DNA from: GCA-1730015 sp964583825
GTDB lineage: Bacteria; Pseudomonadota; Gammaproteobacteria; Granulosicoccales; Granulosicoccaceae
Reading direction: 5' to 3'
Assembly (NCBI GenBank): GCA_964583825.1
Contig: CAZOXM010000132.1
Span: 1-10,757 of the forward strand
Length of the DNA stretch: 10,757 bases
The notes below the pieces were generated by a model that had not been told where the DNA came from, did no database searches, and saw nothing but the letters and a program-made list of their open reading frames with translations. Shown here piece by piece: positions 5,611 to 10,757 of the stretch. The stretch's first letter is position 1. Every line of letters starts with the position of its first letter. The translations under genes were made by a program, and so were the position numbers.

Positions 5611-6864
5611 ATGAGTTCAATCAGACCAATCATTGCCGGTAATGGTCTGGCTATCGCACTCACCATTGTTTTTGTTTTGCCAATCACAGCTGTGCTGGCC
5701 TATGTTGCCACCGCTCCGCTGGATGACTTAATGGTGCGGTTCGGGGTCTGGCTGCACGAAACCTACAGCTGGAATTTTTCTACCTTCGACACGCGAGAAC
5801 GCTTTGCAAAAATCGGTTTTGCCATTCGTTCTATTGTGATTGCCGTGGGTATTTCCTTCCTCTATTTCTGGCTGACCAACTGGCTCAATCAGGGGCTGGC
5901 GCGGGTATCCTCCAAAGGCTCTTGGGGGAAAGAGTCCTACATAATCGAGGCTATCCAGCCGTGGATTTTTGTTGGGCCGGCGCTCGTTCTGTTATTACTG
6001 TTTTTGTTTATACCGGCGTTTTCAACATTAAGCCTGTCATTTCAGGAAGCTGATGGTACGCGCACGGTGCGCAACTATGCGTTTATCTGGGATCAGTCGG
6101 CACTCGGTTATGTGCAGTTTCGCTATGCGATGCGCAACAGCCTCATGTGGCTGGTGCTGGTACCGACGGTTTGTATTTCTCTTGGGCTTTTGATTGCCGT
6201 ACTGGCGGATTCGGTCAAGTGGGGCATAGTCGCCAAAACACTGATCTTCGTGCCGATGGCAATCTCGTTTGTTGGTGCGGCGGTGATCTGGCGCAACATA
6301 TTTGCCGGTGGTGGCATACAACCGCAGGAGGCGATTAACGGTTTGACCCCGTCCTATCAGATCGGTTTGCTGAAGGCGATGCTCGGTCATACCGCGGCCT
6401 ATAACGAGCCCCTTTACAGTCTTAAATTCTGGGGCAACTTCTTTTTAATGTGGATTTTGGTCTGGGTGCAAACCGGATTTGCGATGGTGATCTTCTCCGC
6501 CGCACTGCGTGGTGTGCCTGAAGATACCATTGAAGCGGCAAAAATAGACGGCGCCAACCCGTTTCAAATGTTCTTCCGCGTCAAGTTGCCACAGATATAT
6601 TCAACGGTCGTTGTGGTGTGGACCACGCTCGTGATTCTGGTGCTGAAGATGTTCGATATTCCCTATGCGCTATCGGCCAATGATGACGACAAACTGCTCC
6701 TCGCCACCATGATGGAAAATGCACGCAACAACTGGTCGGTGGGTGGTGACAATGTCGAGAACCTCTTTGCCGCGATTGCTGTGATGCTGATGGTGACAGT
6801 GATACCAAACATGATCTATAACGCGCGGCGCATTCGGCGCGAGCAAAAAGAACTCGGCCATTGA
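5611..6864 (+). CDS. aglF: Alpha-glucoside ABC transporter, permease (AglF)
   Basis: A 417-residue inner-membrane permease of the CUT1 (MalF-like) class. It carries the cytoplasmic EAA loop that docks to the ATPase at 308-327 (EAAKIDGA, ending KLP). Hydrophobic segments are visible near 11-35, 68-90, 117-142, 176-199, 208-228, 275-299, 333-350 and 384-403. The core, with VLADSVKWG..AKTLIFVPMAISFVGA (197-223), is the AglF signature region. The N-terminal 110 residues, with two membrane segments before the conserved IQPWIFVGPAL stretch, make it longer than I recall for rhizobial AglF and recall the extra N-terminal helices of MalF. The start at 5611 is the first possible after an in-frame TGA at 5557; its Shine-Dalgarno sequence is weak. 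It follows aglE by 107 bases. Confidence 0.92.
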   Translation: MSSIRPIIAGNGLAIALTIVFVLPITAVLAYVATAPLDDLMVRFGVWLHETYSWNFSTFDTRERFAKIGFAIRSIVIAVGISFLYFWLTNWLNQGLARVSSKGSWGKESYIIEAIQPWIFVGPALVLLLLFLFIPAFSTLSLSFQEADGTRTVRNYAFIWDQSALGYVQFRYAMRNSLMWLVLVPTVCISLGLLIAVLADSVKWGIVAKTLIFVPMAISFVGAAVIWRNIFAGGGIQPQEAINGLTPSYQIGLLKAMLGHTAAYNEPLYSLKFWGNFFLMWILVWVQTGFAMVIFSAALRGVPEDTIEAAKIDGANPFQMFFRVKLPQIYSTVVVVWTTLVILVLKMFDIPYALSANDDDKLLLATMMENARNNWSVGGDNVENLFAAIAVMLMVTVIPNMIYNARRIRREQKELGH

Positions 6865-6880
6865 TCGGGGCGGCACTGAA

Positions 6881-8104
6881 ATGACAAGAACACTCAAACA
6901 CGTAGTGCTGTTATTGATTGTGGTGATCTGGGTGTTACCCTTCATTGCACTGGTCACTACTTCGCTGCGCTCGGAAACTGCCTCCAAGACATCCGGTTTC
7001 TGGACTGCGTTTACACCGACGGAACTGGGTCATCGGTTCGGCACACATGAAAGGGGTGAGATCGAACCTTTCGTCACCATGTCCGGTAATATTTTTGAAC
7101 GTCTGAACAAAGACCGTGAAACTTTTGAAGTTGAAGGTGATGTAAAGTCGATTCTGTTTAAAGGGCGTGTACCGGACCCTGAGCGTGAGGGCAAAACCAA
7201 ACTGATACGCCAGTTAATATTCGCCGGCGAGCCGATGGACGTGCGCGGCGGAGAGTTTGTGTTTCAGGCCAATGGTGATTTTACCTGGACGTTTCCGGAG
7301 GCCACGGCACCGAGGCCCAAGAATCTCGACGCCTTTATTAATCAGGACCCGGTGTTCGGGACCGACGCCTACGTCGAAGTGCTGTTTGAAAACAAAAATG
7401 TACCGAACGCGCTTATTGCCTCTTTTATCGTCACGATTCCGGCGACGATAATCCCGATCACCATTGCCGCGTTTGCGGCCTATGCATTTGCATGGATGCG
7501 ATTCCCCGGGCGCGACTGGTTGTTTGTTATTGTCGTGTCGCTCATGGTTGTGCCGACGCAACTGGCGTTTCTGCCTGTATTGCAGGGGTTTAGTGGTATC
7601 GCATCATGGGCGACTTCACTGAATGCATGGATGACCGATTGCGAAACCACCCGAACCTGTCAGGTAGCTTCCAAAACATTCGCGAGTCTGTGGGTGACGC
7701 ACACCGCGTTCGGCTTGCCGCTGGCGATCTACCTGTTGCGTAACTACATTGTCGGTTTACCCAAGGAACTGCTGGAGAGTGCACGTATTGACGGTGCGAG
7801 TCATCTTCAGATCTTCACGCGGCTGATTATCCCATTGTCCGTGCCGGCGCTTGCATCGTTTAGTATTTTTCAGTTTCTGTGGGTCTGGAATGATCTGATC
7901 GTGGCGCTTTACATCGGCCCGGCGGACTCTGCGGATCTGGTGTTTCCGATTCGCCTGCAGAAGCAATTGGGTACCTTTAAAGATCAGCTGCATCTGCTCA
8001 ATGCCTCGGCGGTAATCTCAATCATTGTGCCCGTCATCGTCTTTCTGTCTATGCAGCGCTATTTTATTCGCGGTTTGCTTGCGGGGTCGGTGAAGGGTGG
8101 CTAG
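6881..8104 (+). CDS. aglG: Alpha-glucoside ABC transporter, permease (AglG)
   Basis: A 407-residue MalG-like inner-membrane permease, partner of AglF. The first membrane segment is at 6-27. Next comes a large periplasmic insertion (about 30-175) with a SGNIFERL and GGEFVFQANGDFTW pattern, which I recall as a normal feature of AglG rather than a fusion. Later membrane segments lie near 176-205, 213-235, 267-288, 320-346 and 374-397. The EAA loop is at 299-318 (ESARIDGASHLQ, ending IIP). The C-terminus LLAGSVKGG is the characteristic AglG ending. C254 and C260, in the loop after the third segment, lie in a stretch that looks inserted relative to relatives I remember; a periplasmic disulphide is possible. 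The ATG lies 16 bases after aglF, behind GGGGCGG (6867-6873). The 3' end overlaps aglA by 8 bases. Confidence 0.92.
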   Translation: MTRTLKHVVLLLIVVIWVLPFIALVTTSLRSETASKTSGFWTAFTPTELGHRFGTHERGEIEPFVTMSGNIFERLNKDRETFEVEGDVKSILFKGRVPDPEREGKTKLIRQLIFAGEPMDVRGGEFVFQANGDFTWTFPEATAPRPKNLDAFINQDPVFGTDAYVEVLFENKNVPNALIASFIVTIPATIIPITIAAFAAYAFAWMRFPGRDWLFVIVVSLMVVPTQLAFLPVLQGFSGIASWATSLNAWMTDCETTRTCQVASKTFASLWVTHTAFGLPLAIYLLRNYIVGLPKELLESARIDGASHLQIFTRLIIPLSVPALASFSIFQFLWVWNDLIVALYIGPADSADLVFPIRLQKQLGTFKDQLHLLNASAVISIIVPVIVFLSMQRYFIRGLLAGSVKGG

Positions 8105-9653
8105 CGCGGAGAACGCATTGCATTGGTGGGAAACCGCGGTGATTTATCAGATTTACCCGCGTTCCTATCAGGATTCCAATAACGATGGTATTGGTGATCT
8201 GCCCGGTATCACGACGCGGCTTGAGTATATTGCAGGCCTTGGCGTCGATGCGATCTGGATCAGCCCGTTTTTTAAAAGTCCGCAAAAAGATTTTGGCTAT
8301 GACGTTTCCGATTACTGTGATGTGAATCCGGAATACGGCACGCTACACGACTTTGATGCGTTACTTGCCACCGCACATGATCTGGGCCTGAAAGTAATGG
8401 TCGACATAGTGCCGGCACATTGTTCCGAGCAGCATGCCTGGTTTGTTGAGAGCCGACAGTCAAAAACAAACGAAAAGGCTGACTGGTTTCACTGGGTAGA
8501 GCCGATGGACGATGGTAGCCCGCCGACCAACTGGCTCTCGTTCTTCGGGGGGCCGGCATGGACCTGGGAGCCGCGGCGGCAGCAGTACTATCTGCACAAC
8601 TTTTTAAGCAGTCAGCCGAATTTAAACCACGCTAATCCGGCCGTACGTGAAGCGCTGACCGATGTAGCGCGTTTCTGGTTTGATCGTGGTGTCGACGGCT
8701 TTCGACTCGATGCCGTGCATACGATTAACGCAGACTGCGTGCCTTACGACAACAACCTCGCCAAGACGGATTTTGTACCCGGGCCACTGCCGCAGCAACA
8801 GCAGCCTTTCTTCCGTCAACTGCACGATACAGCACAGTTGAATCAACCGGCCATTCAGTCGTTCAGCGAATCGTTCAGAGCAGTGGCTGATGAGTATGGT
8901 GACCGATTCCTGATGGGTGAGTTGCACGGCGACGATCCGATCAGGGCGAGTCAGACCTTCACCGCGCCGGGGCGCTTGCACGCCACTTATAACTTCAACC
9001 TGCTGCAATGGGACGGGCTGGATGTCGATGGTTTGAAGGCCGCTATTAGCAAGGCGGTTGAGGCATTCAATGGTACTGGCAGACTGAGCTTTGCTTTTTC
9101 CAATCACGATGTGCCGCGCAGTGCGAGCCGGCAGCTCGCAGCGCTCGGGTTGACGGAAGCGCAACAACCGGCGCTGCAGTTGCTGCTGCTGAAGCTTGAG
9201 ACCTGCCTGATCGGTTCGACCTGCATCTATCAGGGGGAGGAGCTGGCCCTGCAGGATGTACGCGATATACCGGTGGCGCAAATGCAGGATCCCTGGGGTA
9301 TCGAGTTTGCGCCGGTTTTTCTTGGCCGCGACACCTGCAGAACACCGCTGGTGTGGCGGGGAGATCTGCCAAATGGTGATTTTTCAAAAGCCAACAGCAC
9401 CTGGCTGCCCATCGATCAGCGGCATCTACAACGTGCAGCGCTTGATGAGGCCGGGCGGCCAGAGTCTGTCTACAATCAGTATGCGGAATTTTTGAAGTGG
9501 CGTAAGACACAACCCGCCATGATGAGTGCCAACACGATGAGCACACTGTCGGGTGAGGCACACTCGATTGTGTTTGATCGGATATCTGAAACGCAAACGC
9601 TGCGCTGCAGCTTTGATTTTGAATCACTAACCGCCACCTTTGAGGAAATCTAA
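8097..9653 (+). CDS. aglA: Alpha-glucosidase, glycoside hydrolase family 13 (AglA)
   Basis: A 518-residue cytoplasmic GH13 enzyme with no signal peptide, predicted to hydrolyse the imported alpha-glucoside to glucose. WWETAVIYQIYPRSYQDSNN (10-29) is the usual start of the (beta/alpha)8 barrel in this group. Conserved region I is DIVPAHCSEQH (103-113). Region II is GFRLDAVH (201-208, nucleophile Asp205), region III is FLMGELHG (271-278, acid/base Glu275) and region IV is FSNHDVPR (334-341, Asp338). All three catalytic carboxylates are present. Region I has Ala107 where most GH13 enzymes have Asn, and Cys109 where many have Thr; this may be an AglA subgroup trait. The start is GTG, inside the last codons of aglG, implying translational coupling. 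The short C-terminal domain (about 445-518) is the usual beta-sandwich. Specificity (maltose, sucrose, trehalose or another alpha-glucoside) is undetermined. Confidence 0.92.
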   Translation: MASAENALHWWETAVIYQIYPRSYQDSNNDGIGDLPGITTRLEYIAGLGVDAIWISPFFKSPQKDFGYDVSDYCDVNPEYGTLHDFDALLATAHDLGLKVMVDIVPAHCSEQHAWFVESRQSKTNEKADWFHWVEPMDDGSPPTNWLSFFGGPAWTWEPRRQQYYLHNFLSSQPNLNHANPAVREALTDVARFWFDRGVDGFRLDAVHTINADCVPYDNNLAKTDFVPGPLPQQQQPFFRQLHDTAQLNQPAIQSFSESFRAVADEYGDRFLMGELHGDDPIRASQTFTAPGRLHATYNFNLLQWDGLDVDGLKAAISKAVEAFNGTGRLSFAFSNHDVPRSASRQLAALGLTEAQQPALQLLLLKLETCLIGSTCIYQGEELALQDVRDIPVAQMQDPWGIEFAPVFLGRDTCRTPLVWRGDLPNGDFSKANSTWLPIDQRHLQRAALDEAGRPESVYNQYAEFLKWRKTQPAMMSANTMSTLSGEAHSIVFDRISETQTLRCSFDFESLTATFEEI

Positions 9654-10706
9654 ATGGCTCAGGTAGCGCTCAGAGGAGTGAATAAGTCCTTCGGCAAGGT
9701 GGAGGTAATTCGCGATGTTGATCTGCACATTGACGATGGCGAGTTTGTCGTATTTGTCGGGCCGTCAGGTTGCGGCAAATCCACCCTGTTGCGACTGATT
9801 GCCGGGCTCGAAAATCTGAGCAGCGGGGAAATCAATATTGCCGATCGGCCGGTAATGGACTTACCGCCGTCCAAGCGCGGTATTGCGATGGTGTTTCAGT
9901 CTTATGCGCTTTATCCGCACATGACGGTTTATCACAATATGGCGTTTTCACTGGATCTGCAGGGTTTTACCAAAGCTGAAATACGTCAGCGGGTGGAAGC
10001 TGCAGCGAAAATTCTGCAAATGGAACACCTGCTGGATCGACGTCCGGTGGCATTGTCTGGCGGGCAGCGTCAGCGCGTGGCGATCGGACGTGCCATTGTA
10101 CGCAACCCGGATGTGTTTTTATTTGATGAGCCATTGTCCAACCTCGACGCGGCGCTGCGCCACGATACCAGAGTTGAAATAGCCAAGCTGCACAAGCAGC
10201 TGGGTGCCACCACAATCTACGTGACACACGATCAGGTCGAGGCAATGACACTGGCGGATAAAATTGTGGTGCTGAAAGATGGAGAAGTGATGCAGGTCGG
10301 GTCGCCTATGGATCTGTTTAATAAACCGGCCAATGAGTTTGTAGCGGGTTTTCTCGGGTCACCGAAAATGAACTTTTTTGAAGGTGTGATCACCGGCGGT
10401 GACCAGGACTACGGACAGTTTGAAGGAGAGGGAATCACGGCCAGCGGTGTCAGGATGGTCGGCGGTGCCAAGCCAGTCGGTACTGCGGCACGCCTCGGCA
10501 TTCGCCCGCAACACATGTTTCTTGAGCCCGAAGGGCCGCTGCAGGGCAAAGTCACGCTGGTTGAAAAACTGGGTACCGAGACGGTGGTGGAGCTAGTCAC
10601 CGATAAGCAGACGTCATTCCGCTTTGCCACACCTTCGAGCCTCGATATCGTGAATGGAGAAGTGGCAGGCTTTTCTTTTGATCCGGCGCTGGCCCACCTG
10701 TTCTAG
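9654..10706 (+). CDS. aglK: Alpha-glucoside ABC transporter, ATP-binding protein (AglK)
   Basis: A 350-residue ATPase of the MalK/UgpC/MsmX type that powers AglF/AglG. Walker A is GPSGCGKS (36-43), the Q-loop is FQSYALYPHMTV (81-92), the signature is LSGGQRQRVAIGRA (134-147), Walker B with catalytic Glu is FLFDEP (155-160, Glu159), the D-loop is SNLD (162-165) and the H-loop is VTHDQVEAMT (190-199, His192). The region from about 236 to 350 is the TOBE/MalK-type C-terminal domain, with LGIRPQHM at 281-288. All motifs are intact and the length is normal. The ATG follows the aglA TAA directly with no gap, and its ribosome binding site GAGGAA (9642-9647) lies inside the end of aglA, so translation is coupled. 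The 51 bases after its stop show no terminator before the window ends, so the operon may continue. Confidence 0.95.
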   Translation: MAQVALRGVNKSFGKVEVIRDVDLHIDDGEFVVFVGPSGCGKSTLLRLIAGLENLSSGEINIADRPVMDLPPSKRGIAMVFQSYALYPHMTVYHNMAFSLDLQGFTKAEIRQRVEAAAKILQMEHLLDRRPVALSGGQRQRVAIGRAIVRNPDVFLFDEPLSNLDAALRHDTRVEIAKLHKQLGATTIYVTHDQVEAMTLADKIVVLKDGEVMQVGSPMDLFNKPANEFVAGFLGSPKMNFFEGVITGGDQDYGQFEGEGITASGVRMVGGAKPVGTAARLGIRPQHMFLEPEGPLQGKVTLVEKLGTETVVELVTDKQTSFRFATPSSLDIVNGEVAGFSFDPALAHLF

Positions 10707-10757
10707 TGTAGTGTGACATACAAATGCTACGAATGAGTCGACTAATCAAAGTGCTTG

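Noticed and set aside
6037..6390. Antisense frames within aglF, aglG, aglA and aglK
   Set aside because: The sense genes carry complete family motifs. The antisense frames are Arg/His/Pro-rich low-complexity products typical of shadows.
6971..7405. Large insertion in AglG considered as a fusion to another protein
   Set aside because: A periplasmic insert of similar position and pattern is, as I recall, normal for AglG, and the flanking permease segments are intact.
1..10757. CRISPR array, tRNA, rRNA, insertion sequence or transposase
   Set aside because: No regularly spaced direct repeats, no tRNA-like cloverleaf, no rRNA segment and no transposase motif or terminal inverted repeats were seen on either strand.

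Overview
The window looks like a chromosomal carbohydrate-utilisation locus of a Gram-negative bacterium, most likely a gammaproteobacterium from a marine or otherwise polysaccharide-rich setting. The reasons are the exported binding protein with a Gram-negative signal peptide, a sigma70-type promoter, intermediate G+C in the sugar genes, and a secreted protein with Trp/Cys repeats resembling family 10 carbohydrate-binding modules (CBM10), which are common in marine and soil polysaccharide degraders. The taxonomic placement is an inference; there is no rRNA or other marker gene here.

Positions 1-934 (minus strand) hold the N-terminal 311 residues of a secreted protein that runs off the left edge. 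It has a signal peptide, four tandem C-x(17-19)-C repeats built around a G-[WY]-G-W or PWGW core, and then an unrecognised domain. It is visibly more A+T-rich than the rest and has its own likely extended -10 promoter. Positions 1111-3974 (minus strand) hold three genes read away from the agl promoter: a LacI-family repressor (AglR-like), a 2-dehydro-3-deoxy-6-phosphogalactonate-type aldolase, and an Ldh2-family NAD(P)-dependent 2-hydroxyacid/2-keto-acid oxidoreductase.

Positions 4166-10706 (plus strand) are a complete alpha-glucoside import and hydrolysis operon in the order aglE-aglF-aglG-aglA-aglK, as in the agl system described in Sinorhizobium meliloti. It encodes a periplasmic binding protein, two permeases, a cytoplasmic GH13 alpha-glucosidase and the ATPase. 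The last four genes are packed with gaps or overlaps of 16, -8 and 0 bases. An 11-bp perfect GTAA hairpin separates aglE from aglF.

The 191-base region between aglR and aglE carries back-to-back promoters. Just downstream of each -10 lies a LacI-type palindrome (AAAGCGCTTT and CAAGGCGCTTTG), with centres 136 bp apart. The simplest model is that AglR represses both directions until an alpha-glucoside enters. The sugar is then taken up by AglEFGK and split to glucose by AglA. The aldolase and dehydrogenase suggest that a sugar acid or Entner-Doudoroff-like branch is co-controlled. No sugar kinase, dehydratase, porin or TonB receptor lies within the window, so the pathway is incomplete as seen here.
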